A DNA stretch of 64,000 nt from contig NZ_FNRV01000001.1 of the NCBI RefSeq assembly GCF_900105115.1, forward strand, positions 4,634,501 to 4,698,500, written 5' to 3'. Of the stretch, positions 45,855-54,412 are shown in pieces (within the stretch, counting starts at the first letter, position 1; each line of letters begins with the position of its first letter). Source of the DNA: Pseudomonas mohnii (GTDB taxonomy: Bacteria; Pseudomonadota; Gammaproteobacteria; Pseudomonadales; Pseudomonadaceae). The notes below the pieces were generated by a model. That model worked only from the letters and a program-made list of their open reading frames with translations, did no database searches and had not been told where the DNA came from. The position numbers and the translations under genes are program-made.

Positions 45855-46589
45855 TTAGTGCTGCAGAATCTTGTTCAGGAAGTGCTGCGTACGCTCGGCA
45901 CGGTGGCTGATGTCGCCGAAGAACTCTTCTTTCTTGCAGTCTTCGATGATCTTGCCGGCGTCCATGAAGATCACCCGGTCAGCGACCTTGCGGGCGAAAC
46001 CCATTTCGTGGGTCACGCACATCATGGTCATGCCTTCGTGGGCCAGTTGCACCATCACGTCGAGCACTTCGTTGACCATTTCCGGGTCCAGCGCCGAGGT
46101 CGGCTCGTCGAACAGCATGACGATCGGGTCCATCGCCAGTGCCCGGGCAATCGCCACGCGCTGCTGCTGACCACCGGACAACTGGCCCGGATGCTTGTGG
46201 GCGTGGGCCGAGAGACCGACGCGCTCAAGCAGTTGCAGGCCTTTCTTGGTGGCTTCTTCCTTGCTGCGACCCAATACCTTGATCTGCGCAATGGTCAGGT
46301 TTTCGGTGATGGTCAGGTGCGGGAACAGCTCGAAATGCTGGAACACCATGCCCACGCGGGAACGCAGTTTCGGCAGGTTGGTCTTCGGGTCGGCTATGGA
46401 CGTGCCATCGACCACGATGTCACCTTTCTGGAACGGTTCCAGGGCGTTGACACATTTGATCAGGGTCGATTTGCCCGAGCCGGACGGCCCGCATACCACG
46501 ATCACTTCACCTTTTTTGACCTCGGTGCTGCAGTCAGTCAGTACCTGGAAGTCGCCATACCACTTGTTGACATTCTTGATAGAGATCAT
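45855..46589 (-). CDS. aatP: AatP, acidic amino acid ABC transporter ATPase
   Basis: 244 residues, GltL-like. Walker A is GPSGSGKST, the Q-loop sits in [13 protein letters not shown], the signature is LSGGQQQR and Walker B is [14 protein letters not shown], followed by the H-loop in CVTHEMGF. It drives import of glutamate/aspartate (and their amides) by AatJ-AatQM. It overlaps aatM by 4 bp and is the last gene of the aatJQMP operon. Confidence 0.93.
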   Translation of the reverse strand: MISIKNVNKWYGDFQVLTDCSTEVKKGEVIVVCGPSGSGKSTLIKCVNALEPFQKGDIVVDGTSIADPKTNLPKLRSRVGMVFQHFELFPHLTITENLTIAQIKVLGRSKEEATKKGLQLLERVGLSAHAHKHPGQLSGGQQQRVAIARALAMDPIVMLFDEPTSALDPEMVNEVLDVMVQLAHEGMTMMCVTHEMGFARKVADRVIFMDAGKIIEDCKKEEFFGDISHRAERTQHFLNKILQH

Positions 46590-47257
46590 ACGGCAAACCT
46601 TTTTTGCAGACGCTTGACCAGCTGCGAGGCGGCAAAGCTGATGATGAAGTACACGAGACCTGCGAAGATCAGGAACTCATTGGAACGGCCAATGATGTCG
46701 CCACTGGCGCGCGAGGCATTGAGGAAGTCCACCAGGCCCACCGCGTACACCAGCGACGTGTCCTGGAACAGGATGATGCTCTGCTGCAGTAACAGCGGGG
46801 TCATCTTGCGGAACGCCTGCGGCAGGATGATCAGGCGCATCATCTGGCCATAGGTCATGCCCAACGCCTGGGCAGCGCCCATCTGGCCCTTGGGAATCGA
46901 CTGCACGCCGGCCCGGACGATTTCGCAGAAGTACGCCGCTTCGAACATCATGAAGGCCACGATGCACGAGGCGAACGCGCCGATCGGGGTGTCTTCGCCG
47001 GTGATCCAGCGCAGCACGAACGGCACCGCCAGGTAGAACCAGGTGATCACCAGCAGCAGCGGAATCGAACGGAAGTAGTTGACGTAGGCACCGGCCAGGT
47101 TCGACAGCAATTTGCTGTGGGACAGACGGCACAGCGCCAGGATGGTGCCGAGGATGATCCCGCCGACGACGCCCAGCGCCATCAGTTGCAGGGTCATGAG
47201 CATGCCGTTCCACAAGCCCGGCAGGGACGGGATGATGCCCGAGAAGTCGAGTTCCAT
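46586..47257 (-). CDS. aatM: AatM, acidic amino acid ABC transporter permease
   Basis: 223 residues with about five membrane helices and the polar amino acid permease (HisMQ/GltK type) EAA loop: [20 protein letters not shown], then [19 protein letters not shown]. It pairs with AatQ to form the membrane channel. Its start shares one base with the aatQ stop (TAATG) and its end overlaps aatP by 4 bp, so the three genes are coupled. Confidence 0.92.
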   Translation of the reverse strand: MELDFSGIIPSLPGLWNGMLMTLQLMALGVVGGIILGTILALCRLSHSKLLSNLAGAYVNYFRSIPLLLVITWFYLAVPFVLRWITGEDTPIGAFASCIVAFMMFEAAYFCEIVRAGVQSIPKGQMGAAQALGMTYGQMMRLIILPQAFRKMTPLLLQQSIILFQDTSLVYAVGLVDFLNASRASGDIIGRSNEFLIFAGLVYFIISFAASQLVKRLQKRFAV

Positions 47258-48003
47258 TATTTACCCCCCACGGAGATCAGGCCCGGTACGGCGACTTTCT
47301 TCTCGACCAGACGCATCAGCAACATCAGGCTCATGTTCAGCGTGAAGTAAATGAGCGTTGCCAGGGTGAAGGCTTCGAACAGGTTGGCGGAGAATTCGGC
47401 GGTCTGTTTGGTCTGCGCCAGCAGCTCCATCAGGCCGATCAACGAGGCCACGGAGGTGTTCTTGAAGACGTTCAGGAATTCCGAGGTGAGCGGCGGAATG
47501 ATGATCCGGTAAGCCTGCGGCAGCAGCACGTTCCAGTAGATCTGTGGCAGCTTGAAACCCATGGCGCGAGCCGCGGATTCCTGGCCTTTGGGCAGGGCCT
47601 GGATGCCGGTACGCACTTGTTCGCAGACGCGAGCGGTGGTGAACAGGCCCAGGCAGACAACGACGCTGAGGAAGGCCGAGGTCGTCGGGTTCAGGTCCTG
47701 CTTGTACCAGTCTTGCAGGTTCTGCGGCAGCAGGTCGGGCACCAGGAAGTACCAGATGAACAGCTGAACCAGCAGCGGCACGTTACGGAAGATCTCGACG
47801 TAGCAGGTGGCGATGCCCGATACGATGCGATTCGGCACGGTACGCATGACACCCAGGATCGAGCCCAGTGTCAGGGCGATGATCCAGGCCACGATGGCGA
47901 TGGCAATGGTCCAGCCCAAACCGGTGATGTACCAGTCGAGATAGGTCTCGCTGCCCACGCCGGTGGACTTGAAGAACACGCCCCAGTCCCAGTTGTAATT
48001 CAT
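47257..48003 (-). CDS. aatQ: AatQ, acidic amino acid ABC transporter permease
   Basis: 248 residues, GltJ-like. The N-terminus MNYNWDWGVFFKSTGVGSET is typical for this subunit; the EAA loop is VRTGIQALPKGQESAARAMG. The ATG at 48001-48003 follows GGGGAG; the frame extends upstream to 48081 but without family similarity. It lies 210 bp downstream of aatJ, behind a strong hairpin that probably lowers its expression relative to the binding protein. Confidence 0.92.
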   Translation of the reverse strand: MNYNWDWGVFFKSTGVGSETYLDWYITGLGWTIAIAIVAWIIALTLGSILGVMRTVPNRIVSGIATCYVEIFRNVPLLVQLFIWYFLVPDLLPQNLQDWYKQDLNPTTSAFLSVVVCLGLFTTARVCEQVRTGIQALPKGQESAARAMGFKLPQIYWNVLLPQAYRIIIPPLTSEFLNVFKNTSVASLIGLMELLAQTKQTAEFSANLFEAFTLATLIYFTLNMSLMLLMRLVEKKVAVPGLISVGGK

Positions 48004-48166
48004 TAGGGTCTCCCCTCGGATTCGATCGATGTACAAGTACCCGCCTGGGGAAAGCTCCGTTCCCGCCCGATCGGGTGACACTCAGGTCAGTTCGATCAGG
48101 CACACACGATCGGCTCGACAGCCACCGGTTCGAGTGTTTCCAAAAATGCCAGCAGGGAATGACAAC

Positions 48167-48196
48167 CTCCCGAAAGGGCCGAGGCCCTCTCAGGAG
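48167..48196 (-). promoter_or_regulatory. Intercistronic hairpin between aatJ and aatQ
   Basis: On the minus strand CTCCTGAGAGGGCC pairs with GGCCCTTTCGGGAG in a near-continuous 14-bp stem (two G-T pairs). It begins 18 nt past the aatJ stop and is not followed by a T-tract. Such hairpins after binding-protein genes stabilise the upstream mRNA or attenuate read-through, giving excess binding protein. Confidence 0.65.
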
Positions 48197-48213
48197 ATAA
48201 GGTTAGTCAGAAA

Positions 48214-49128
48214 TCAGGATTTCTTGTCGTCAGCCGCTTTGTCGGTCGGATGGGCGATCAGGGCCTTGAGCTCGTCGCTCATCGGGAAGTTCAGGTTCAG
48301 GCCTTTAGGCGGGATTGGCTGCATGAACCATTTGTCGTAGATCTTGTTGATCTCGCCCGAAGCGTAGGTGGCCTTGATGGCGTCATCCACGGCCTTCTTG
48401 AACGGCTCGTCGCCCTTGCGCACCATGCAGCCGTAGATCTCGTAGGACTGTGGAGTGCCGGTCACGGCCCAGTCGTCCGCCTTCTTGGCCTTGGCGGCCT
48501 CACCGGCCAGCAGCGCGTCGTCCATCATGAACGCGACGGCCCGGCCCGATTCCAGCATCTGGAAGGATTCGCCGTGGTCTTTGGCGGAGATGACGTTCAT
48601 GCCCATTTGCTTGTCGGCGTTCATCGACTTGAGGATGCGCTCGGACGTGGTACCGGCGGTGGTCACGACGTTCTTGCCTTTGAGGTCATCGAAGTCCTTG
48701 TACGCCGAGCCTTTCTTGGACAGCAGGCGAGTACCGATTTCGAAGATGCCAACGGAGAAGTCAACTTGCTGCTGACGCTCGACGTTGTTGGTGGTGGAAC
48801 CGCACTCCAGGTCCACGGTGCCGTTCTGTACCAGCGGGATACGGGTTTGCGAAGTGACCAGGTTGTATTTGACTTGCAGGTTAGGCAGGTCCAGGTCTTT
48901 TTTGATGGCTTCGACGACTTTCAGTTGAATATCGTGGGAGTAGCCAACCGGTTTGCCGGAAGCGTCCGCAATGTAGGAAAACGGAATGGAAGCGTCGCGA
49001 TGCCCGAGGGTGATGACACCGGACTCTTTGATCTTCTTCAGGGTGCCGGTGAGTTCGGCGGCGAAAACTGGCGTGCTGATCAGAGCGGCAGCAATGGCTG
49101 CGCCCAGGATGTGGGGAACGATGCGCAT
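48214..49128 (-). CDS. aatJ: AatJ, glutamate/aspartate periplasmic binding protein
   Basis: 304 residues with a signal peptide (MRIVPHILGAAIAAALISTP, cleaved after VFA). It is a family 3 solute-binding protein of the GltI type: GVITLGHRDASIPFSYIADA, LECGSTTNNVERQQQVDFSV, VTTAGTTSERILKSMN. It binds acidic amino acids and delivers them to AatQM-AatP. The ATG at 49126-49128 has GAGGAAAA upstream; the longer frame to 49248 would run through the promoter region. Transcription is expected from the sigma54 promoter about 105 bp upstream. Confidence 0.93.
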   Translation of the reverse strand: MRIVPHILGAAIAAALISTPVFAAELTGTLKKIKESGVITLGHRDASIPFSYIADASGKPVGYSHDIQLKVVEAIKKDLDLPNLQVKYNLVTSQTRIPLVQNGTVDLECGSTTNNVERQQQVDFSVGIFEIGTRLLSKKGSAYKDFDDLKGKNVVTTAGTTSERILKSMNADKQMGMNVISAKDHGESFQMLESGRAVAFMMDDALLAGEAAKAKKADDWAVTGTPQSYEIYGCMVRKGDEPFKKAVDDAIKATYASGEINKIYDKWFMQPIPPKGLNLNFPMSDELKALIAHPTDKAADDKKS

Positions 49129-49243
49129 CAAATTTTCCTCGACATTGTTTTTTTTATGGAGCCAGTTGATCGGCCCTTTTTGTGCTGCGGATGCCTGAGT
49201 TGCTGAAGTGTTGGCACCGCAGGCATTCGTCGAAGAAGTGTAG

Positions 49244-49259
49244 AGCATGACTCATGCCA
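49244..49259 (-). promoter_or_regulatory. Candidate sigma54 promoter of aatJQMP
   Basis: The minus strand reads TGGCATGAGTCATGCT, with GG-N10-GC spacing exactly as required for a -24/-12 promoter. It lies about 115 bp upstream of the aatJ ATG. It agrees with control by the sigma54 activator AauR. Confidence 0.7.
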
Positions 49260-49335
49260 GACCAGGACGAATCAATCAAATCATTGATTTATAAGGAGAT
49301 TAAATTTATTTGACGCGTTTTGCAGTGCTGAATAG

Positions 49336-49380
49336 TCCGGTTAACCGAACTGACCGGCAGGTCGCGTTCGGAAAACCGAA
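49336..49380. promoter_or_regulatory. Two candidate AauR binding palindromes
   Basis: TTCGGAAAACCGAA (49367-49380) matches the TTCGG-N4-CCGAA motif I recall for AauR exactly. TCCGGTTAACCGAA (49336-49349) differs by one base. They lie about 80-120 bp upstream of the sigma54 promoter, the usual place for enhancer sites. Confidence 0.72.
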
Positions 49381-49403
49381 TGGTGAGAGGGCGCAACCCG
49401 TTA

Positions 49404-51029
49404 TCAGGTGTATTTGCGCTTGTCCGGCGCTGGCGGGAAGTACTGGTATAACCAGGTTTCACTCAACGTGCGGTCATGGGTGCGAATGAACAGGCGCAGT
49501 TCCACGGGCTCCACGCTGTCGTTGGTCGGGTACCAGTCGAACGTGATGCGGTAGCCCTTGATGTCATCGAGCACCAGCACGTTGAAGTCCTTGACCTGGC
49601 CATTCGAGCAGGTCACCACCGGCTCGATGCCCGCGCCTTCCGGCAAGCGGTCCAGGCCGCCACCGGTGAAGTCCACCGCGAAGCGTCGGGCCCAGACTTG
49701 CGGGTAATGCTCGCCCGGTGCCCAGCCCTCGGTGAAACCACCCATGCCCGAACGCGTTGCGTTGACCCGCGCCAGTGGTGTGCCCACCGGCGGCAGGGCG
49801 CTCCAGTAGAGCTTGTAGCCGTAGTTCAGCGAATCACCGGGCGCCACCGGTTTTTTCGGGGTCCAGAACGCAACGATGTTGTCGAGCGTCTCACCGGTCG
49901 TAGGAATTTCCAGCAGATCGATGGAGCCTTCACCCCACGCGGTGGTCGGTTCGACCCACAGGCTCGGCCGGCGGCTGTACCAGTCGACGGTGTCCTGATA
50001 ACTGGCGAACTCGTGATCGGTCTGCACCAGGCCGAAACCCTTCGGGTCCTTGTCGGCGAAGGCGTTGAATTGCAGCGTGGCCGGGTTGTTCAACGGGCGG
50101 CAGATCCACTCGCCGTTGCCGCGCCACATCGCCAGGCGATCGGAGTCGTGGATCTGCGGGTGAATGGTGTCGCACATGCGGCGTTCGTGGGTGCCGCAGC
50201 TGAACATGCTGGTCATCGGTGCAATGCCCAGTTGTTCGATGGCGGTCCGTGCATTGACGTTGGCATCGACTTCCATCACCACGCGCTCGGCCTGGCAATC
50301 GATATCAAAGCGGTAGGCGCCGGTGGCGCTCGGCGAGTCGAGCAGGGCATAGACCACGAAGCGGGTGCTGTCCTTGTCCGGCGTCTCGAACCAGAACTTG
50401 GTGAAGTCGGGGAATTCTTCACGCTTTTTGGCGTAGGTATCGATCGCCAGGCCGCGGGCCGACAAGCCGTACTGGCCCGTGGCGTCCACCGCGCGGAAGT
50501 AACTGGCGCCCAGGAACGACACCACGTCATGTTTGTCCAGCTCCGGTGCCTTGAACAGCTTGAAGCCGGAGAAACCCAGGTCGCCGGTCAATTGCTTGGT
50601 ATCGACCGTGGTGTTCTCGTAGTTGAACAGCGACGGGCGGAAATGCACTTCACGGGCCATGCGGGTCTTGGGATCGACGCTGTACATGCGCACCGGCTGC
50701 TTGAAACCCATGCCGACGTGGAAAAACTGCACATCCAGCTGACCGTTCAATTCATTCCACAGCGAATGATTGCCGTCGTAGCGGATCGCGTTGAAGTTCT
50801 GCGGGGTCATGGTCGCCAGGGTCGGTGGCAGCACTTGCTTGGTGTCCTGATAGCGATTGCTGGCCAGTTGTTTGGCCTGCACTTTCAGCGACTCGAAATC
50901 GAAGGCCTGGGCTTCCCCATCGGCAGCCCCGGTGGCGGCCCAAGCGCGGGCGGCAAGCAGGCCGGTGGCGGACAAACCGGTGTAGGCAGCGATGGCCATG
51001 GAGGCTTTGAGCAAATTCCTGCGGTGCAT
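49404..51029 (-). CDS. opgD: OpgD (MdoD), periplasmic glucan biosynthesis protein
   Basis: 541 residues from the ATG at 51027-51029. The N-terminus is a Tat signal ([20 protein letters not shown], twin-arginine RRNLLK) as in E. coli OpgD. The mature protein has the OpgG/OpgD beta-sandwich family pattern ([64 protein letters not shown]). OpgD helps shape osmoregulated periplasmic glucan backbones in the periplasm. The longer frame from 51119 adds 30 residues that would bury the Tat signal, so it is rejected. There are no other opg genes adjacent; the OpgC-domain gene at 15.3 kb could act in the same pathway. Confidence 0.9.
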   Translation of the reverse strand: MHRRNLLKASMAIAAYTGLSATGLLAARAWAATGAADGEAQAFDFESLKVQAKQLASNRYQDTKQVLPPTLATMTPQNFNAIRYDGNHSLWNELNGQLDVQFFHVGMGFKQPVRMYSVDPKTRMAREVHFRPSLFNYENTTVDTKQLTGDLGFSGFKLFKAPELDKHDVVSFLGASYFRAVDATGQYGLSARGLAIDTYAKKREEFPDFTKFWFETPDKDSTRFVVYALLDSPSATGAYRFDIDCQAERVVMEVDANVNARTAIEQLGIAPMTSMFSCGTHERRMCDTIHPQIHDSDRLAMWRGNGEWICRPLNNPATLQFNAFADKDPKGFGLVQTDHEFASYQDTVDWYSRRPSLWVEPTTAWGEGSIDLLEIPTTGETLDNIVAFWTPKKPVAPGDSLNYGYKLYWSALPPVGTPLARVNATRSGMGGFTEGWAPGEHYPQVWARRFAVDFTGGGLDRLPEGAGIEPVVTCSNGQVKDFNVLVLDDIKGYRITFDWYPTNDSVEPVELRLFIRTHDRTLSETWLYQYFPPAPDKRKYT

Positions 51030-51442
51030 AAATACAACCTGTCGTGAACAATCCCGCGCCGTTCCTGGCACGTGCTGGATCAGAAATAAGGGTTCGGACA
51101 TGCCTTCGGCCAAACACAAGGGACTTTAAACAGATGCCGAATAGCTTAAACCGTTCGATGGCGGAGCAAAATTGATTGATGGCACGACGCTAGCGCGGCA
51201 ATGAAACAAGACATGTCGGGAAACATTTCCGACAGTGGCGTCTGATTTATAGGGCATTTCTGCTTTTTTCGACTAATTACTCTAAAAACCGCTTTTCAGC
51301 GTCCGGATTATTTCTATTCTGTGGGCATGACCGGTTTATGCCCTTCGGACCGGTGCGATTCAGTCGGCACGAGAAGGCTGCTGAAAAGGGTAGGGCGATG
51401 CGGTTTCTGAAGTTTTCTTTGACGTAGAGAAGGACATCGTCC
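51030..51442. other. 413-bp gene-free region with an operator-like palindrome
   Basis: A divergent gap between opgD and the 61-residue gene. TGTCGGGAAACATTTCCGACA (51214-51234) is an imperfect dyad (TGTCGG/CCGACA with AAA/TTT inside) that could be a protein-binding site. The remainder is AT-richer than the surroundings and should contain the opgD promoter, but I found no firm -35/-10 pair. Confidence 0.45.
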
Positions 51443-51628
51443 ATGTCGAAAGTACAAGGCATCACCGAACTGCTGGGAATCTTTCCGTGCCTGGGCAGCG
51501 GGCGGCGAAGGCGCCGGCTCAATTCCGAAGAGATGAAACTGGTGGAGCGCTATCGCGAATTGTCGGAAAGCGACCGGATTGCGATGAGGTATCTGGTGGA
51601 TGCGATGCGCAGTGTTTCGAGGTTTTAG
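51443..51628 (+). CDS. Small basic protein of unknown function
   Basis: 61 residues. The N-terminal third is hydrophobic with a single cysteine (SKVQGITELLGIFPCLGSG), a basic patch RRRRR follows at 21-25, and the C-terminal half is an amphipathic helix (SEEMKLVERYRELSESDRIA). GAGAAGGA lies about 10 nt upstream of the ATG, and an intrinsic terminator follows the stop by 15 bp, so this looks like a complete single-gene unit. I do not recognise a family. The arginine patch may bind nucleic acid or membrane phosphates, which is speculation. Confidence 0.7.
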   Translation: MSKVQGITELLGIFPCLGSGRRRRRLNSEEMKLVERYRELSESDRIAMRYLVDAMRSVSRF

Positions 51629-51640
51629 GGAAGAAATTCA

Positions 51641-51669
51641 AAGGGGCGGACTATGAAGTTCGCCCTTTT
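51641..51669. terminator. Bidirectional intrinsic terminator
   Basis: GGGCGGAC (51644-51651), loop TATGAA, GTTCGCCC (51658-51665), then TTTT; the other side carries an A-run. It serves the convergent 61-residue gene and the BRO-N gene. Confidence 0.82.
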
Positions 51670-51684
51670 GCCAATCGAATCGAT

Positions 51685-52194
51685 TCAGCGGGTTCCGGCT
51701 ATAGGGAACGGTCGTTGTACTTGCATCAACTCAGGCATGTCCCGCCACTTTACCCAGGCGTGATGTTGGTAATGCAGCAGAGGCACCGAAACTCCGGCCC
51801 AATTCAAGGCGCTCAGGCTGGGCAGGTTTTCCGACGACGATGCCTGTGCATTGCGCAACATGGGCACGACTTCGTTGCTCAACCATTGCCTCAGATGGCG
51901 GTTTTCCGGGATGAAGTGGTGAACCAGCAGCGCGTACATGCCTGATTCGCTGACCATCAACGCATCGACGATCTTGCCGTCCTTGAGCAAGCAAACGCTG
52001 CGACGCTGATCGGGGTCGAGCTTCTGGATGAGGCGTTCGTTCAATGGTTGACCCATCAGGCGGCCAAGGTCCTGAACGCAGAACCAGGCTTGGTGGTCCT
52101 GGATGAAGGCGTGGAGGAAACGGTTGTGGCGCGTGAAGACGGTAGGGGTGAAGCAGGGATAAGTGTCAGACGGATTTGACGCGTGCTTGTGCAT
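51685..52194 (-). CDS. BRO-N domain protein, phage antirepressor-like
   Basis: 169 residues resembling the BRO family N-terminal domain of phage antirepressors: VFTRHNRFLHAFIQDHQAWF, VQDLGRLMGQPLNERLIQKL, MVSESGMYALLVHHFIPENR, and LRQWLSNEVVPMLR. In phages such proteins bind DNA or repressor and trigger lytic genes. Here it stands alone: no integrase, repressor or structural phage gene is seen, so it is a domesticated or remnant gene. The ATG at 52192-52194 has GGAG 7 nt upstream; the frame is open to 52281 but only a structured RNA leader lies there. That leader (52202-52435) has C4-RNA-like pairing elements and probably controls translation. Confidence 0.82.
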   Translation of the reverse strand: MHKHASNPSDTYPCFTPTVFTRHNRFLHAFIQDHQAWFCVQDLGRLMGQPLNERLIQKLDPDQRRSVCLLKDGKIVDALMVSESGMYALLVHHFIPENRHLRQWLSNEVVPMLRNAQASSSENLPSLSALNWAGVSVPLLHYQHHAWVKWRDMPELMQVQRPFPIAGTR

Positions 52195-52201
52195 TGTTCG
52201 A

Positions 52202-52296
52202 CTCCATGTTGAAAAAGGAGCCGCCACTGATCCTTCGACAGATTGGGGTGGCGGACCGTGCGGCGTTCGAAGTCGGAACATTCTCGATCAACATGG
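52202..52296 (-). promoter_or_regulatory. BRO-N mRNA leader: ribosome-site sequestering elements
   Basis: Three parts in transcript order (minus strand). The first, at 52296-52267, is the element starting CCATGTTGAT. The second is a hairpin with arms CCGCCAC/GTGGCGG (52254-52248 and 52227-52221). The third is TCAACATGGAG at 52212-52202, which includes the Shine-Dalgarno GGAG of the BRO-N gene. TCCATGTTGA of the first part and TCAACATGGA of the third are exact 10-nt complements, so they can pair around the middle hairpin and hide the ribosome site. The first part is also complementary to the upstream C4-like RNA. Confidence 0.65.
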
Positions 52297-52347
52297 AAGC
52301 CGAGAGGCCCGCGCCACAAGGCCCGCCATAACGCGAAGCTGAAAGGC

Positions 52348-52435
52348 AAAAAAATGCCCCAGCTCGTATGGGGGCGCGGATGCGCCATGTTGATATGTTC
52401 CGGCTTCGACTCCGGGTCGCTGGTTGTGCAGCGAC
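52348..52435 (-). ncRNA. C4-antisense-like RNA upstream of BRO-N gene
   Basis: On the minus strand, in order: hairpin GTCGCTG/CAGCGAC (52435-52416); an unpaired antisense segment TCGAAGCCGGAACATATCAA + CATGG (52409-52385); hairpin GGCGC-ATCC-GCGCC (52386-52373); and an intrinsic terminator GCCCC/GGGGC followed by ATTTTTTT (52375-52348). The antisense segment matches the reverse complement of the downstream leader element 52267-52296 at 24 of 25 positions, with a 5-nt bulge. Position, terminator, antisense pairing and the antirepressor-type target are the traits of the C4 RNA class of phages P1/P7. The assignment is from structure, not from a covariance search. No promoter was firmly identified; it should lie at about 52440-52570. 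Confidence 0.68.
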
Positions 52436-52566
52436 GGGACAAAGCCTATCGGTCAGGCGCTCGCGGCGCCAAGTCTACTCTGGCGACGCGTGATGTAGGA
52501 ATCGCGGGTTTTTCATGAAGGTCGAATCTGTAGTTTTTTTCTGCTTTTGCCTCTGCAAAAAGTACA

Positions 52567-52604
52567 TGTCTTAAAAAGCAAAACCGCCTTCAGGGGCGGT
52601 TTTT
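52567..52604 (-). terminator. Intrinsic terminator downstream of permease gene
   Basis: AAAACCGCC (52580-52588), loop TTCAGG, GGCGGTTTT (52595-52603). On the minus strand the stem is followed by TTTTGCTTTTT. It is about 100 bp past the permease stop and isolates it from the C4-like RNA. Confidence 0.85.
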
Positions 52605-52701
52605 ATGTGCGTCGAACGGCTCGTCAAGCCGCAAGCGATTCAGCCGCCTGACCCTGCCCGCATCACAGCAGGCAGGGTGTTCGTTCAACGGGCAAATACC
52701 G

Positions 52702-54186
52702 TTAGCGGCTCACCTTCCAGGCATCCCCGGCAGGCGCCGTACCGTGGTCATACGGCTTGGCGATCCACATGTACAGCAGGCCCAGGCCAATGACGATGGC
52801 GGTGCTCAGGACCATGGCGTAGTTGATGTACCACGCCGCATCCGGGGTACGTGGCCAGGCCATGTTGACGATGGCGCCGATGCCGTAGGTCAGTGCGCCG
52901 ATGTTCACCAGCCAGCCCCAGGCACCGAGGGTGAATTTGCCGCTCGGTTTCCAGCCTTTGAGGCGTGCATAAAGCGCGGCGAGCACGATCATCTGGAACG
53001 CCAGGTAGATGCCGATGGCGGCGAAGCTGACGATGGTGGCGACGGCGTCCTGCAGGAAGAAGCCGAGGATGATGATCAGGGCCGGCAGGACACCGGACAC
53101 GAACAGTGCGGCAACCGGAACCTGGGTCGTAGGAGAAATCTTTTTAAGCAATCGGCTGCCGATCACCATCTCGTCACGGGCATAGGAATACAGCAGACGG
53201 CTCGCCGCCGCTTGCAGGCTGATGACGCAGGAGATGAAGGAAATCATGACCACGCCCATCACCACTTTCGAACCCACGGGGCCGAAGGCGTTGTTGAGGA
53301 TGGTGGTGACCGGGTCCTTGTCGGTGCCGTTGATCACGGCTTGCATGTCTGGCACGGCGAGGATCAGCGCCAGGCAGGCGAACATCGCGGCGATGCCACC
53401 GATGTAGATGGTCATGCGCATGGCCACCGGGATTTTCTTGCTCGGGTTCGGCGTTTCTTCGGCGACGTCGCCGCAGGCCTCGAAGCCGTAGTACAGGAAC
53501 ATCCCCGCCAGCGACGCGGTGAGGAAGGCGGGCAGGTACGAGCCATCGATGCTGATGTCGAAGGTGTTGAACAATACGCTGAGCGACTGATGGCGTTCGA
53601 AAACCAACAGGTAGACACCGACGATCACCGCGCCGATCAGTTCGCAGAGGAAGCCGAACATGGCAATGCGCGCCAGCGTTTTGGTGCCGCTGAGGTTGAC
53701 CAGCGTGGCGAACAGCGTCAGGAACAGGGCAATGACGATGTTGGTGTTGTTGTTCGGTTCAAAGCCCATCATGGCGGCCAGGTAGGGACCGGCACCCACG
53801 GCAACGGCAGCGATGGTCACGCACAGGGCGATGGAGTAGATCCAGCCGACCATCCACGCCCAGCGCTTGCCCACCAAACGACGGGCCCAGGGGTACACGC
53901 CACCGGAAATCGGGAACTGCGACACCACTTCACCGAAGATCAGGCACACCAGTAACTGGCCGCAACCGACCAGCAGGTAGGCCCAGAACATCGGTGGGCC
54001 ACCCGCGGCGAGGCACAGGCCGAAGAGGGTATAAACCCCGACGACCGGGGAAAGATAAGTGAAGCCCAGGGCGAAGTTTTCCCACAGGCTCATGCTGCGA
54101 TTGAAGTTGGACGTATAACCCAGTTTACGTAGCTGCTCGGCGTCGCTATCGACAACGCCGGCAGAGAGTTCGGGTGATTTACTCAT
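52702..54186 (-). CDS. Amino acid permease, APC superfamily (ACT/GABA-type)
   Basis: 494 residues with about 12 membrane segments. The N-terminus LRKLGYTSNFNRSMSLWENF followed by ALGFTYLSPVVGVYTLF is typical of the amino acid-choline transporter (ACT) group, and the loop GFEACGDVAEETPNPSKKIP is the conserved consensus amphipathic region. It imports an amine or amino acid by proton symport. Its place next to patD and ydcSTUV suggests a putrescine- or GABA-related substrate (inference). It is followed by a strong terminator. A gap with a REP palindrome separates it from patD, so it may be transcribed separately. Confidence 0.85.
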   Translation of the reverse strand: MSKSPELSAGVVDSDAEQLRKLGYTSNFNRSMSLWENFALGFTYLSPVVGVYTLFGLCLAAGGPPMFWAYLLVGCGQLLVCLIFGEVVSQFPISGGVYPWARRLVGKRWAWMVGWIYSIALCVTIAAVAVGAGPYLAAMMGFEPNNNTNIVIALFLTLFATLVNLSGTKTLARIAMFGFLCELIGAVIVGVYLLVFERHQSLSVLFNTFDISIDGSYLPAFLTASLAGMFLYYGFEACGDVAEETPNPSKKIPVAMRMTIYIGGIAAMFACLALILAVPDMQAVINGTDKDPVTTILNNAFGPVGSKVVMGVVMISFISCVISLQAAASRLLYSYARDEMVIGSRLLKKISPTTQVPVAALFVSGVLPALIIILGFFLQDAVATIVSFAAIGIYLAFQMIVLAALYARLKGWKPSGKFTLGAWGWLVNIGALTYGIGAIVNMAWPRTPDAAWYINYAMVLSTAIVIGLGLLYMWIAKPYDHGTAPAGDAWKVSR

Positions 54187-54343
54187 AGTGTTTGCTCCGG
54201 AAAATCGGCAGATTTCGGATGTCCGAAGCCGTGGCGGGGCCGTGGTGGCTCAGCCCGGATCGGTGGTTATTGTTTTGACTTCTTTGGTGTGGAGCCTGGT
54301 GGTGCTTAGTGCCGGTTTCTACCTTGAAGCCGGAGTGACACAA

Positions 54344-54407
54344 TCGCCAGCAGGCTGGCTCCCACAGGGAAACGCATTCCAAACGGTGGGAGCCAGCCTG
54401 CTGGCGA
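54344..54407. repeat. REP palindrome with 22-bp perfect arms
   Basis: TCGCCAGCAGGCTGGCTCCC (54344 onward, 22 bp) and its exact reverse complement (54386-54407), with a 20-nt loop. It lies just past the patD stop. Confidence 0.92.
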
Positions 54408-54412
54408 TGCTT

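Noticed and set aside
51685-52194. Prophage island around the BRO-N gene
   Set aside because: Neighbours on both sides are ordinary chromosomal genes (opgD, permease); no integrase, attachment repeats or structural phage genes were seen.
52243-52518. 91-codon plus-strand and overlapping 128-codon minus-strand frames in the BRO-N leader
   Set aside because: Both run through the hairpins and terminator of the C4-like RNA; structure explains the sequence better than coding.
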